Of a stretch of 64,000 nucleotides of DNA, positions 1 to 9,427 are shown one piece after another. This stretch comes from Pollutimonas subterranea (GTDB lineage Bacteria > Pseudomonadota > Gammaproteobacteria > Burkholderiales > Burkholderiaceae_B). Each line of letters begins with the position of its first letter. Within the stretch, counting starts at the first letter, position 1. The DNA is taken from positions 241,145-305,144 of the forward strand of contig NZ_PDNW01000005.1 of assembly GCF_002849655.1 (NCBI RefSeq), given 5' to 3'. Made by a program: the position numbers and the translations under genes. The notes under the pieces were generated by a model that did no database searches, was not told where the DNA came from, and saw only the letters and a program-made list of their open reading frames with translations.

Positions 1-532
1 GCAAGCCTAGCGGAAAAGCGAACGCAATCCCGAATGTAGCCAGTATGAGTGTAAGCGGCAGGCCGCCCCAACGATCGTTTTCGACGTGGGTCAGTCCGAA
101 GACCCCCCCCCACATCAGGACCGCTACGGCAACTAGCGCGACCGTCCAGATAAGAAGCAGCGAAGGCTTCCAGAACCACCGCACGCAGCTGCACACGATG
201 ACGGCAATGAGAATGATGGTGGCCAATAGCGGACGCCATTGCTCGTCGTAGGGATAGATGCCGAAAAGTATCAGGCGATGCTTCTCGACGATGAAGGCCC
301 AGCAGGCTCCCCCCGAAGCCCGGCATTCCTGCGCCGTTGTTGCGTCGAAATTGGCCCTGATGAACAGCCACTCGATCATAGCCGGCACGACCATCAGCAA
401 CAGCCACGCTACCAGAACGGTTAACAATGTGTTCAATGGTGAGGAAAAGAGGCTGGCCCGCATCCAGCCGATGATGCCCTGCCGGCTGACGGGCGGAGCC
501 AAGCTCGGGGCGCTCGATGTATTCACGCTCAT
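1..532 (-). CDS. aapM: General L-amino acid ABC transporter permease AapM, N-terminal part (runs off the window)
   Basis: The reading frame opens with ATG at 532 and stays open to the window edge, so about 177 codons of the N-terminal part are present. The translation begins MSVNTSSAPS and contains several hydrophobic stretches separated by short charged loops, as expected of an inner-membrane permease. The identity rests on position: the ATG follows directly on the stop codon of aapQ (533-535), the usual aapJ-aapQ-aapM-aapP order of polar amino-acid uptake operons. AapM would form the channel as a heterodimer with AapQ. The EAA-loop region that would confirm the family lies outside the window. 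Confidence 0.85.
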   Translation of the reverse strand, partial: MSVNTSSAPSLAPPVSRQGIIGWMRASLFSSPLNTLLTVLVAWLLLMVVPAMIEWLFIRANFDATTAQECRASGGACWAFIVEKHRLILFGIYPYDEQWRPLLATIILIAVIVCSCVRWFWKPSLLLIWTVALVAVAVLMWGGVFGLTHVENDRWGGLPLTLILATFGIAFAFPLGL

Positions 533-1717
533 TTAGCGCTCCACCAGCGCTATGCGCTTGTTATACCAGTTCATGAAGATAGAGATCGACAGGCTCACGG
601 TGAGGTAGGCCGCCATGATGATCAGGATGCCTTCAATGGCCTGCCCGGTCTGGTTAAGCGTGGTGTTCACCACCGACACAATATCGGGATACCCGATCGC
701 CACCGCCAGCGAACTGTTTTTAGTGAGATTCAGGTACTGGCTTGTCATGGGCGGCACAATAACCCGCAACGCCTGAGGCAGGATGACCAGGCGCAGCATG
801 CGGGCCCGTGACAGTCCCAAGGCGCCGGCGGCTTCCCATTGCCCCTGATTCACCGACTGGATGCCGGAGCGCACGACTTCCGCCACGAAGGCGGATGTAT
901 ACATGACAAGACCGGCAAGCAACGCGCTGAATTCAGGAGAAAGCGACATGCCACCCGTGAAGTTGAAGCCCTTCAGTTCCGGCAATTCAACCGTGAGCGC
1001 GGCACCGCTCAGCAACCACCCGGCAACAGGTAGTGCAAAAAGCAGCAAAATACCGACACGCAGCAGGGGGAAAATCTTGCCGGTTGCGTCCTGACGTTTC
1101 CTGCCCCAGTGTGCAAGCAGCACAATACCGATGATGGCTACCGCCAATCCCGCTACGATCCAGTCCAGCCCGTCGCCCTGCAGCGTAGGCAACTTGAGAC
1201 CACGATTGGAAATGAATACGCCAGGCAGCGGATTCAATGCATCGCGCGGCCCCGGCGTACTTTCGGTGATGATGGCATACCAGAAGAAAAGCTGCAGCAA
1301 CAAGGGAATGTTGCGCATGACTTCAATATAAGCGCTCGCGACACGCGACAAGAGCCAGTTCTTGGACAAGCGTGCAATACCCAGCAGCGTGCCGAACAGC
1401 GTAGCGGCAATAATTCCGACTACCGATATCCGTAGGGTGTTGAGCAAACCCACCCAAATTGCGCGACCGTAGGTATCGGCCGGTGTATAGGCCACGACCG
1501 ATTCGCCAATGGCGAATCCCGCTTCCTGGCTCAAGAAGCCAAAACCGGTGGAGATATTGCGCGCGGCAAGATTATGCAGCGTATTGGAGACCAGGTACCA
1601 GACCGCGAAACCCACAAGACTCAATATCAGCGCCTGGTAGATCAGAGCCCGCGTGGCGGGATCATTCCATGACAGGCGCCTTGCCGGCGCCTTAGGCGAA
1701 GGTGTGTTTTTCGTCAT
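533..1717 (-). CDS. aapQ: General L-amino acid ABC transporter permease AapQ
   Basis: A 394-aa inner-membrane permease of the HisM/GlnP (BPD_transp_1) type. It has an N-terminal membrane segment, a long periplasmic stretch typical of AapQ, and a C-terminal permease core. The core carries the EAA loop (EAAGALGLSRARMLRLVILP) that docks on the ATPase, followed by LNLTKNSSLAVAIGYPD, which is highly conserved in this family. It is longer than HisM-like permeases (about 230 aa), and the extra length matches AapQ. It lies 89 bp downstream of the binding-protein gene aapJ and directly abuts aapM. The ATPase gene aapP is presumably beyond the window. Confidence 0.93.
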   Translation of the reverse strand: MTKNTPSPKAPARRLSWNDPATRALIYQALILSLVGFAVWYLVSNTLHNLAARNISTGFGFLSQEAGFAIGESVVAYTPADTYGRAIWVGLLNTLRISVVGIIAATLFGTLLGIARLSKNWLLSRVASAYIEVMRNIPLLLQLFFWYAIITESTPGPRDALNPLPGVFISNRGLKLPTLQGDGLDWIVAGLAVAIIGIVLLAHWGRKRQDATGKIFPLLRVGILLLFALPVAGWLLSGAALTVELPELKGFNFTGGMSLSPEFSALLAGLVMYTSAFVAEVVRSGIQSVNQGQWEAAGALGLSRARMLRLVILPQALRVIVPPMTSQYLNLTKNSSLAVAIGYPDIVSVVNTTLNQTGQAIEGILIIMAAYLTVSLSISIFMNWYNKRIALVER

Positions 1718-1732
1718 AAAGATAAATCGTTT

Positions 1733-1757
1733 GGGGACTCCTGACGCAGGAGTCCCC
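1733..1757 (-). repeat. Intercistronic stem-loop between aapJ and aapQ
   Basis: A perfect 11-bp inverted repeat (GGGGACTCCTG / CAGGAGTCCCC) with a 3-nt loop sits in the short gap between the binding-protein gene and the first permease gene. No U-run follows it in the transcription direction, so it is not a classic terminator. In transporter operons such hairpins commonly protect the upstream binding-protein mRNA from 3' exonucleases, giving more binding protein than permease. That role is inferred from position. Confidence 0.75.
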
Positions 1758-1806
1758 TATTTGAAAGCCAGGCAATTGCGCTGGCCTTTCTATAACAACT
1801 GCAAGA

Positions 1807-2823
1807 CTAGCGCACTGGCCAGCCGTACATCAGGCCGCCGTCACGCCATTGTGCGTTAAGGCCGCGTTCCAGCTTCATTGCCGAGCTATTGCCAAGATTA
1901 CGCTCGAAAGATTCGCCGTAGTTGCCAACTTGCTTGATGAGGTTGTACGCCCATTTCTGGTTCAAGCCAAGGCCCTTGCCCATTTCGCCCGTTACACCCA
2001 GGATACGCTGGATGTTCGGATTTGGGCTTTTCAGCATTTCGTCGACGTTCGACGACTTGATTCCGTACTCTTCGGCTTCAAGCATGGTATTGAGTGCCCA
2101 ACGCACTACCATGAACCATGGGTCGTCGCCCTGGCGAACCATGGGTCCCAGTGGCTCTTTGGAAAAATCTTCTGGCAGGATGACATGATCGTCGGGTTTG
2201 GCCAGCGTTGAGCGTGTCGTGGCCAGGCCGGACTTGTCAGTCGTATATGCATCGCAACGACCGGCTTCGTAAGAGCGCATGGCTTCATCAGGATTGTTGA
2301 TGACGACGGGCTTGAATTCCAGCTTGTTGGCACGGAACCAATCCGCAAGATTCAGCTCAGTCGTGGTGCCGGGCTGCACGCATATGGCCGCACCGCTGAG
2401 TTCTTTCGCGCTCTTGATGCCCAGGCTGGTCTTGACCATGATGCCTTGGCTGTCATAATAGTTGATGCCCGGAGTCATCAGGCCCAGCGTCGTATCGCGA
2501 GTCATCGTTGCCGTGGTGTTGCGCGTCAGCACGTCGATTTCGCCGGACTGCAAAGCCGTGAAACGTTGCTGGGTCGTTTGGGCCACGGCCTTGTATTTGG
2601 TGGAGTCCCCGAACATCATTGCGGCAATGGCCTTGCAAAGATCAACATCCAGGCCGGTCCATTCGCCTTTACTGTTTGCAATGGAAAAGCCAGGAAGCCC
2701 GGTATGCACGCCGCATTGGACAAAGCCTTTTGCCTTCACCGCGTCCAAGGTCTCGCCCGCATTGGCGGTCGCGGCAACAAAGAACAGCGATGCACCCAAC
2801 GCAGCGGCTTTAAATAGTTTCAT
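1807..2823 (-). CDS. aapJ: General L-amino acid ABC transporter, periplasmic substrate-binding protein AapJ
   Basis: A 338-aa secreted solute-binding protein (SBP_bac_3 family) that delivers amino acids to the AapQ/AapM channel. A longer frame extends to 2913, but I place the start at ATG 2823. It is preceded at good spacing by a GAAAGGA ribosome site and begins a typical signal peptide (MKLFKAAALGASLFFVAATANA, cut after ANA). The mature protein begins GETLDAVKAKGFVQCGV and keeps family landmarks such as GLDVDLCKAIAA and the QQRFTALQSGEIDVL stretch. Length matches AapJ (about 340 aa). It is the first gene of the operon and divergent from ftsE. Confidence 0.94.
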   Translation of the reverse strand: MKLFKAAALGASLFFVAATANAGETLDAVKAKGFVQCGVHTGLPGFSIANSKGEWTGLDVDLCKAIAAMMFGDSTKYKAVAQTTQQRFTALQSGEIDVLTRNTTATMTRDTTLGLMTPGINYYDSQGIMVKTSLGIKSAKELSGAAICVQPGTTTELNLADWFRANKLEFKPVVINNPDEAMRSYEAGRCDAYTTDKSGLATTRSTLAKPDDHVILPEDFSKEPLGPMVRQGDDPWFMVVRWALNTMLEAEEYGIKSSNVDEMLKSPNPNIQRILGVTGEMGKGLGLNQKWAYNLIKQVGNYGESFERNLGNSSAMKLERGLNAQWRDGGLMYGWPVR

Positions 2824-2960
2824 GGATCGTCCTTTCGGTATCTTGAATTGGTCAACACGGCATACAATTGTGCATGTGCCGTTAGCGTGCGAATGGTAGC
2901 CGCTGGTATCCATTTAATACATGGGGGATATCCCTTGCGACACCTGGAACTTATGCCAAC

Positions 2961-3632
2961 ATGATCGAATTCCAGCACGTTTTCAAATCGTACGGACGTG
3001 GGCGGAATATTCTGGCGGATATCAATTTCCGCGTCGAACCCGGCGAATTCGTTTTCGTATCCGGCCCGTCCGGGGCCGGCAAGTCTACATTACTGAAGCT
3101 AATTGGCGGACTTGAACCGCCCAGCCGCGGCACGGTGCATGTCAATGGCCACCGCATCGATAAAATGCCATCCCGGGCCCGCCCGTATCTGCGCCGCGCC
3201 GTCGGCGTCATCCTCCAAGACACTCATCTGCTCTACGACCGAAACGCCATCAATAACGTACTGCTGCCCTTGGCGGTAGCCGGCCTAGAGACACGGCTCG
3301 CGGCCACGCGGGCGCGCGCCGCCATGGAAAAGGTAGGCCTCTCGGGCAAGGAAGATCTCAATCCTGTGGAAATGTCGGGCGGCGAGCAACAGCGCCTGGC
3401 CATAGCGCGTGCCATTGTCAATCGACCCGCCATCCTTATTGCAGACGAACCCACTGCCAATCTGGATCAGGAAAGCGCCCGACGCATCATGGAGGTGTTC
3501 CGCGATTTCAATCGCGTGGGTGTGACGACCCTGATTGCCTCGCATGACGGGGCCCTCATGGCCGCTTATGCGTCGCGCACCCTGCGCATCGACGCGGGCA
3601 GGTTCACCGATATCCCGGGAGTAACGTCATGA
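2961..3632 (+). CDS. ftsE: Cell division ATP-binding protein FtsE
   Basis: A 223-aa ABC ATPase that works with FtsX at the division septum to activate peptidoglycan hydrolases. All nucleotide-binding motifs are visible: Walker [10 protein letters not shown] (about residues 35-43), Q-loop VGVILQD (about 81-87), signature MSGGEQQ (about 138-144), Walker B ILIADEP (about 158-164) and the switch histidine in IASHD (about 192-196). Length is normal for FtsE. Its stop overlaps the ftsX start by 4 bases (ATGA), which indicates translational coupling. Confidence 0.96.
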   Translation: MIEFQHVFKSYGRGRNILADINFRVEPGEFVFVSGPSGAGKSTLLKLIGGLEPPSRGTVHVNGHRIDKMPSRARPYLRRAVGVILQDTHLLYDRNAINNVLLPLAVAGLETRLAATRARAAMEKVGLSGKEDLNPVEMSGGEQQRLAIARAIVNRPAILIADEPTANLDQESARRIMEVFRDFNRVGVTTLIASHDGALMAAYASRTLRIDAGRFTDIPGVTS

Positions 3633-4537
3633 GCCGCTGGTTGCGCCAACATCGTTATGCCTGCATGGTGGCCTTACGCCGCCTCTGGTCTCATCCTTTC
3701 TCCTCGCTATCGAATATCCTGGTTATCAGCCTGACGCTGGCCATCCCGATTATTGCGGCTTCGATCCTGGTTTCCGCGCAGCCCGTCGTCAAGCAGCTAC
3801 CGGTCTCGCCCGAGGTCACGCTATTTCTGCAGCCTGGCGCCACGACAGACACCGCTGCCCAACTTGCCCGGAAGCTCCGCGAGGAGCACGCGCAAGATAT
3901 CCAGGCTGTCCGTGTCGTCGCACGCGAAGATGCGCTCGACACACTCAAATCGAATCGAGCCTGGGCGGACGCGCTTTCGGTGCTGCCCACTAATCCCTTG
4001 CCGCATGCCATCGTGGTGTCGCTGATCGAAAGCACCGACCTGGCAAAGCAGGCCAATGCGCTGGCCCGCGAATGGCGGCAACTCGATGCCGTCGACGCTG
4101 TGCAACTCGACAGTGAATGGGTCAGGCGCCTGGAAGCCATTCTGGGCTTCGTGCGCATCGGATTGGGGCTGCTTGCGCTGGGCGTGGCCCTTGTGGTGCT
4201 TGCCACCGTTTTCAATACAGTGCGCATGCAGGCGCTTACCCAACGCGAGGAAATCGGCGTAGCTCGCCTGGTCGGGGCCACCGAATCGTTCGTGCGCCGT
4301 CCTTTCCTGTATTTGGGCGCCCTGACGGGAGTCATTTCCAGTCTTCTCGCAATATTGTTTTCCGCATTGGCCCTGATACCCCTGAATGCCGCCCTTGCCC
4401 GGCTCGCCGACAGCTACGGTACGCAATTACTATTAAGCCTGCCCGACAACATAAGCCTGCTGCTGGCAGTGGTGCTCATCGCCATATTGGCGGCCCTGTC
4501 GGCACGCTGGTCCGTAACACGCAATACGCGCTTTTGA
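3629..4537 (+). CDS. ftsX: Cell division protein FtsX
   Basis: A 302-aa inner-membrane partner of FtsE. One membrane helix lies near the N-terminus (after HPFSSLSNILVISLTL), followed by an extracytoplasmic domain of about 120 residues. The FtsX-type core then has three further membrane helices in the second half, including the loop EEIGVARLVGATESFVRRPF typical of the FtsX permease fold. It is translationally coupled to ftsE. Its stop codon overlaps the mutY start, so ftsE, ftsX and mutY probably form one transcript. Confidence 0.95.
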   Translation: MSRWLRQHRYACMVALRRLWSHPFSSLSNILVISLTLAIPIIAASILVSAQPVVKQLPVSPEVTLFLQPGATTDTAAQLARKLREEHAQDIQAVRVVAREDALDTLKSNRAWADALSVLPTNPLPHAIVVSLIESTDLAKQANALAREWRQLDAVDAVQLDSEWVRRLEAILGFVRIGLGLLALGVALVVLATVFNTVRMQALTQREEIGVARLVGATESFVRRPFLYLGALTGVISSLLAILFSALALIPLNAALARLADSYGTQLLLSLPDNISLLLAVVLIAILAALSARWSVTRNTRF

Positions 4538-5658
4538 TGATGCTTAATCAGACGCCAGACCTACCCAGCCTGGCCAGCACCGTAGTCGATTGGCAAAAAC
4601 AGCACGGTCGGCACCATCTACCCTGGCAGGGAACGCAAGACCCCTACCGTATATGGCTGTCGGAAATCATGTTGCAACAAACCCAGGTTGCCACGGTAAT
4701 AGGCTATTACGAGCGTTTCCTGGTCCGCTTTCCCGATATAGGATCATTGGCGCAAGCGCGACAGGAAGATGTAATGCCTTACTGGGCAGGCCTGGGCTAC
4801 TATGCCCGCGCACGTAACCTGCATCGGTGTGCCCAGGAACTGGCTGCAAACTGGGACTGTCATTTCCCCCCCACCCCCGAACAGATTGCCATGCTGCCCG
4901 GCATCGGGCGCTCGACGGCGGCGGCCATTGCCGCTTTCGCCTACGGCACGCGCAGCCCCATCATGGACGGGAATGTAAAACGGGTCTTCACGCGTTACTT
5001 CGGCATCTATGGCGTCACCAGCCAGCGAGCTATCGAGAACCTGCTGTGGGCTACGGCGCAGGGCGCCGTTGAAGCTGCGCCAGTGGAACTGGATATGGCT
5101 GCCTATACGCAAGGCCTGATGGATCTGGGCTCCCAATGCTGCGTACGCGGACGCCCTGATTGCGCCAGATGTCCACTAAAGGCGAGGTGTTACGCCTATG
5201 AGCACGGAGTACAACAAGAACTGCCTACGCCCAAACCAAGAAAAACAAGTCCTGAACGCGAATGCAAGATGCTCGTGCTGCGCTCGCAGGGCAAAATATT
5301 GCTCGAGCAACAGGTCTCGCCCGGCATATGGGGAGGGCTATGGAGCTTGCCGCAATACGGCGATACATCTGAGATCGAAGCGGCCTGCAATCATCTGGGC
5401 CAGTCAAGCACAGCGGCCCGTAGAATGGCCGGCTTATTGCATGTGTTCAGTCATTTCAAATTGCATATAGAGCCATGGTATCTGCGGAACGATACCCTTC
5501 AGGTGGCGGAAACAAGTCCACGCCAATCCTGGATAGCCATCGAAGATTTGGCGTCCACCGCGCTTCCCGCACCCATAAGAAAGATTCTGGACGGCCTGTT
5601 CGGGCCTTATGGCAGAGAACTGCCCCTGGTCACTGACGCACCGGCCGATACCGGCTGA
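4537..5658 (+). CDS. mutY: Adenine DNA glycosylase MutY
   Basis: A 373-aa base-excision repair enzyme that removes A mispaired with 8-oxoG. The frame is open far upstream inside ftsX, but the start is the ATG at 4537 (or 4540), overlapping the ftsX stop. Visible features are the catalytic Glu region LSEIMLQQTQV, the HhH motif LPGIGRSTAAAIAAFAYG followed by the catalytic Asp in PIMDGNVKRV, and the 4Fe-4S loop C-x6-C-x2-C-x5-C (CVRGRPDCARCPLKARC). A C-terminal NUDIX-like domain senses 8-oxoG (LLHVFSHFKLHIEPW). Its end overlaps the convergent rodA end by 29 bp. Confidence 0.96.
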   Translation: MMLNQTPDLPSLASTVVDWQKQHGRHHLPWQGTQDPYRIWLSEIMLQQTQVATVIGYYERFLVRFPDIGSLAQARQEDVMPYWAGLGYYARARNLHRCAQELAANWDCHFPPTPEQIAMLPGIGRSTAAAIAAFAYGTRSPIMDGNVKRVFTRYFGIYGVTSQRAIENLLWATAQGAVEAAPVELDMAAYTQGLMDLGSQCCVRGRPDCARCPLKARCYAYEHGVQQELPTPKPRKTSPERECKMLVLRSQGKILLEQQVSPGIWGGLWSLPQYGDTSEIEAACNHLGQSSTAARRMAGLLHVFSHFKLHIEPWYLRNDTLQVAETSPRQSWIAIEDLASTALPAPIRKILDGLFGPYGRELPLVTDAPADTG

Positions 5659-6766
5659 TGCTCATCAGTATGCCGCAAGCGACTCCCAGGGTAAGCAGCG
5701 CGGTTCCGCCATAGCTCATGAAAGGCAGCGGTACGCCCACCACTGGGAGAATGCCAGTCACCATGCCGACGTTCACGAAGACATACACAAAGAACATCAT
5801 GGACATGGCGCCGGCCAGCAAGCGTCCAAACTGCGTATGAGCGCGCATGGCGATCGCCAGTCCGCGCACGATCAGCAGGCCATACAGCACCAAAAGCATG
5901 ATGCCTCCATATAGCCCGAACTCCTCGGCGTACACCGCGAAGATGAAATCCGTGGTGCGTTCTGGAATGAAATCAAGATGCGACTGGGTGCCCATCATGT
6001 AGCCTTTGCCGTAAACCCCGCCGGAACCAATGGCAATCATCGACTGTATCGTATGGAAGCCTTTCCCCAGGGGATCAGAGCCGGGATCAAGCAGGGTGCA
6101 GACTCTGTATTTCTGATACTCGTGCAACACCACCCAATCGACACCGGGCTGACAAATCACGTTCTCGTAATACATCAAACTCCCTATGCCCGCCACCATC
6201 AGCACGGCCAGAGGCGCGAGCAGCTTGAAGGATAGCCCCCCGAAATAGATGACGCAAAAACCGGACGCAAAGACCAATAATGCCGTGCCCAGGTCGGGCT
6301 GCATGACAATTAGCGAAAACGGGATGGCCAGCAGCACGCCGGCGACAAAGAAGTCAAGGACCTTCAAGCTGCCCTGGTTGCGGTGAAAATACCAGGCCAG
6401 CATCAAAGGCACTGAAATCTTGAGCATCTCGGACGGCTGTATTCGCACCACGCCCAGATTCAACCAGCGCGTGGCGCCCTTGCTTGTCTCGCCAAAAAAC
6501 TCCACGCCCAGCAAAAGCACGACGCCCATGACGTAAAAGTATGGAGCCAGGCGCATAAGCGTCGGTGGTGGCGTCAGAGCGGTGATCCATAGGAATAAAA
6601 ACGCAATAAGAAAATTGCGCAGTTGATCCGAGAAACGCCAGTCGGTCCCGCCCACTGCCGAATGCATGACGGTCATTCCAAGCACGGTCATCAGTACCAC
6701 CAGTGCCAGCAAAGGCCAGTCGAATGCATTGACGGCCTTGAGCATCCATTGCGCTATTCGCTTCAT
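5630..6766 (-). CDS. rodA: Peptidoglycan glycosyltransferase RodA (MrdB)
   Basis: A 378-aa SEDS-family polytopic membrane protein that polymerises glycan strands for side-wall growth with PBP2. Family landmarks include LMLAWYFHRNQG, VMQPDLGTALLVFASG (with the conserved Asp of SEDS proteins), NVGMVTGILPVVGVPLPFMSYGG and a C-terminal SYGG-type motif region. It is the last gene of mreB-mreC-mreD-mrdA-rodA, and its ATG overlaps the mrdA stop (ATGA). The 3' end overlaps mutY on the opposite strand. Confidence 0.96.
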   Translation of the reverse strand: MKRIAQWMLKAVNAFDWPLLALVVLMTVLGMTVMHSAVGGTDWRFSDQLRNFLIAFLFLWITALTPPPTLMRLAPYFYVMGVVLLLGVEFFGETSKGATRWLNLGVVRIQPSEMLKISVPLMLAWYFHRNQGSLKVLDFFVAGVLLAIPFSLIVMQPDLGTALLVFASGFCVIYFGGLSFKLLAPLAVLMVAGIGSLMYYENVICQPGVDWVVLHEYQKYRVCTLLDPGSDPLGKGFHTIQSMIAIGSGGVYGKGYMMGTQSHLDFIPERTTDFIFAVYAEEFGLYGGIMLLVLYGLLIVRGLAIAMRAHTQFGRLLAGAMSMMFFVYVFVNVGMVTGILPVVGVPLPFMSYGGTALLTLGVACGILMSISRYRPVRQ

Positions 6767-8823
6767 TGGACACCCTGCAGTCGGGCCCGGGCGACGGGCG
6801 TATCGGGCGGCGTAGTCATGTCGACATCAGCCGGATCGCTATGCTGCGGCACATCGGGCATATCTTCGGGACGCAATATGGCGTCCATCGACTCGCCGCT
6901 GGCGCCCTCTTCCACGGAGCCGGCAGCCGCTTCCAGAGGGGGCTCTATTGGGATGCCGGGGTAGCGGTCACTCGCAAGGCGCTCTGGCGACAGCCAATAA
7001 TCAAATACCTTGCGTGCCACCGGCGCCGCCACGGTCGCTCCCCAGCCGCCGTTCTCGACAATCAGTGCGACCGCTATCTGAGGATCCTCGACGGGCGCAT
7101 AAGCCATGAACAGGGCATGGTCGCGCAAACGCTCTTGCACATCCGCGCTGTACTTGGCGCCTTTCAGGCTGTAGACCTGTGCCGTACCGGTTTTTCCGGC
7201 CGTTTGATAGGTAGCGCCGGCAAATGCCCTGCGCCCGGTACCTTTGCGAATGACGTCCGCCATCGCATTGCGTATCACAGTCAGGTTTTCCGGCTTGAGC
7301 GGTATCGTATAGGACGGCTGGGTCACCGTACGTATCGCCTTGCCGCTCTGCGGGCTCGACACCAGGCTGACCAGATGAGGCTGCATGTAAACACCATCAT
7401 TGGCCAACACGGCGGTTGCCTGAGCCAGTTGCAGCAAGGTGAACGAGTTATAGCCCTGTCCCACTGTGACCGACACCGTTTCGCCGGCATACCACCGCTG
7501 CTGGGCCGGCTTCTTGTACGCCTGGCGCTTCCATTCGGTAGAGGGTAGCACGCCGCGACGCTCGCCCTCGAGGTCAATGCCGGTTATCTGCCCGAAGCCA
7601 AACTGCTTGCTGAAATCGTGCAAGGCATTCACACCGATTTCCGGCCCCAATGAAAAAAAGTAGGTGTCCGACGACACGACAATCGCTCGATGCATATCGG
7701 TCGGCCCGTACGCCGCACCGCCCGCATTGCGGAAGCGCTGGCCGCCGAATTCGAAGTAGCCGGGATCCGGGATGCGCTGCGTGGCATTACGCTTGCCCAG
7801 CTCCAGCGCGGCCAGGCCTACAAACGGTTTGTACGTGGACCCGATTGGATACGTACCATACAACGGCCTGTTGATAAGAGGATGATCGGGTGACTCGTTC
7901 AGTTTGCGCCAGTTTTCGACATCGATACCATCGATGAACAGGTTAGGATCAAAAGAAGGCGCCGAAACAAAAGCCAGTACGTCGCCGGTTGCCGGCTCGA
8001 TGGCCACCAGGGCACCGCGGCGACCCTCGAATTGTTTCTCTGCGACTTTCTGAAGCTCGATATCTATGGACAGAACCAGGTTCGATCCCGGTATGGGGTC
8101 AACCCGGCTGAGCGTGCGCACCGGCCGGCCGGTAGCGGTCACTTCCACTTCCTCCACACCGGTGCGGCCGTGCAGCGTTTCTTCCCATGTCTTCTCGATG
8201 CCTTTTCTTCCTATTGTGTTGCTTCCACGATAGTTTCCCAGCTTGCCCTCTTTTTCAAGTTCTTCGAGGTCTTTCTCGGAAATTCGTCCCACATAGCCCA
8301 GTACATGGGCTGCCGAGTCGCCTTGTGGATACTCACGGACCCAGCGTGCGCTGAGCTCGACACCCGGGAATTTATAGGCATGCGCGGCGAACCAGGACGC
8401 TTCTGTGTCATTGAGGTTGTTGCGCAACAATATAGGCGTATACCGCCCGCTCTGATTCATTTGCTGGGAAAACCGACGCCGATCGTTAGGACTTAAATAG
8501 ACCAACTGCCCCAAGGAGTCGAGCATCGACTTCATATCTGCTTCGACATTGGCCGGTACGACCGAAAGCGTGTAGTCGCGATAATTTCTGGCCAGGACGA
8601 CGCCATTGCGATCGGTGATTTCGCCACGCCGCGGCGGAATGGGCACGACGGCGATCCGGTTTTGGTCGGCACGCGCCGCCAGGCCCTCGTAGCGCTCGAC
8701 TTGCAGGTGCCAAAGCCGGCCGGCCAGCACACCAAAGCACAGTATCGCGAACACACCTGCCACGCAGACCCGGACAAACATCTTGCGCTTCTGGTTATGC
8801 GTGGTTTTCTTGAACTCAAACAT
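6763..8823 (-). CDS. mrdA: Penicillin-binding protein 2 (MrdA)
   Basis: A 686-aa class B penicillin-binding protein, the transpeptidase partner of RodA in the elongasome. It has an N-terminal cytoplasmic tail and one membrane anchor (VCVAGVFAILCFGVLAGRLW), then the dimerisation/pedestal domain (IPPRRGEITDRNGVVLARN). The transpeptidase domain follows with the active-site S-x-x-K in YPIGSTYKPFVG, the second motif in VVSSDTYFFSLG and the K-T-G motif in TAGKTGTAQVY. The C-terminus carries an acidic, Pro-rich tail (about 45 residues) as seen in other Alcaligenaceae PBP2. Length fits the family. Confidence 0.97.
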   Translation of the reverse strand: MFEFKKTTHNQKRKMFVRVCVAGVFAILCFGVLAGRLWHLQVERYEGLAARADQNRIAVVPIPPRRGEITDRNGVVLARNYRDYTLSVVPANVEADMKSMLDSLGQLVYLSPNDRRRFSQQMNQSGRYTPILLRNNLNDTEASWFAAHAYKFPGVELSARWVREYPQGDSAAHVLGYVGRISEKDLEELEKEGKLGNYRGSNTIGRKGIEKTWEETLHGRTGVEEVEVTATGRPVRTLSRVDPIPGSNLVLSIDIELQKVAEKQFEGRRGALVAIEPATGDVLAFVSAPSFDPNLFIDGIDVENWRKLNESPDHPLINRPLYGTYPIGSTYKPFVGLAALELGKRNATQRIPDPGYFEFGGQRFRNAGGAAYGPTDMHRAIVVSSDTYFFSLGPEIGVNALHDFSKQFGFGQITGIDLEGERRGVLPSTEWKRQAYKKPAQQRWYAGETVSVTVGQGYNSFTLLQLAQATAVLANDGVYMQPHLVSLVSSPQSGKAIRTVTQPSYTIPLKPENLTVIRNAMADVIRKGTGRRAFAGATYQTAGKTGTAQVYSLKGAKYSADVQERLRDHALFMAYAPVEDPQIAVALIVENGGWGATVAAPVARKVFDYWLSPERLASDRYPGIPIEPPLEAAAGSVEEGASGESMDAILRPEDMPDVPQHSDPADVDMTTPPDTPVARARLQGVQ

Positions 8824-8848
8824 AGGAAATGGTTATCGTCCTGCCCGA

Positions 8849-9427
8849 TCAGGCCGAACCTGACTCCGTCTCGTCCAGCCGGCGCTGAGGCATGTGAAGC
8901 AACACATCCGCCAGCGGCCACAGCATCGCGGTGAACAAGGCCGACCACAACCAGGCCCATCCAACCCATTCGCCGGCAAGCCAGGAGTGCGCCAGGCGAG
9001 ATACGGCTTCGGACAGTACAAAGACGGGAACCATATGTATGGCCTGGACGATGGAGTTGAACCGCTGCAGCCTGCGCCGAAGCAGTAGCGAACCGTAGGC
9101 GGCCACACTGAAGGTGAGCGCCTGCTCACCGAGCAAGCCGCCATCGTGCACGTCCATAAGCAGGCCTATGCAGAAGGCGGCAAGCATATTCACCCGCGTG
9201 GGTTCATTGAGGCACCAGAATGCGATCACCAGCAACAACAAGTCGGGCGCCGGTTGCCACAGGCGCCAAGGCAACAGCGAGACCAGCCAGATCAGCAAAA
9301 GCGTGAACCAGACGAACAGAGGACTGGACGGTCGCTTGAACGGCGAGGCATCGATGGGCTCGAGCGAACTCAGCGACGAACGCCGCTGCCCCGTGGCCGG
9401 AACGTTACTGGCCGGCTTGCGAACCAT
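8849..9427 (-). CDS. mreD: Rod shape-determining protein MreD
   Basis: A 192-aa polytopic inner-membrane protein of the elongasome. The frame extends back to 9649 inside mreC, but the start is the ATG at 9427, which has a GAGGAG ribosome site 7 nt upstream. The N-terminal cytoplasmic tail is about 30 residues and is followed by five or so hydrophobic helices (FVWFTLLLIWLVSLLPW, LLLLVIAFWCL and others), with the MreD-typical stretch FCIGLLMDVHDGGLLGEQAL. It overlaps the end of mreC by 23 bp, again implying coupled translation. Confidence 0.94.
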   Translation of the reverse strand: MVRKPASNVPATGQRRSSLSSLEPIDASPFKRPSSPLFVWFTLLLIWLVSLLPWRLWQPAPDLLLLVIAFWCLNEPTRVNMLAAFCIGLLMDVHDGGLLGEQALTFSVAAYGSLLLRRRLQRFNSIVQAIHMVPVFVLSEAVSRLAHSWLAGEWVGWAWLWSALFTAMLWPLADVLLHMPQRRLDETESGSA

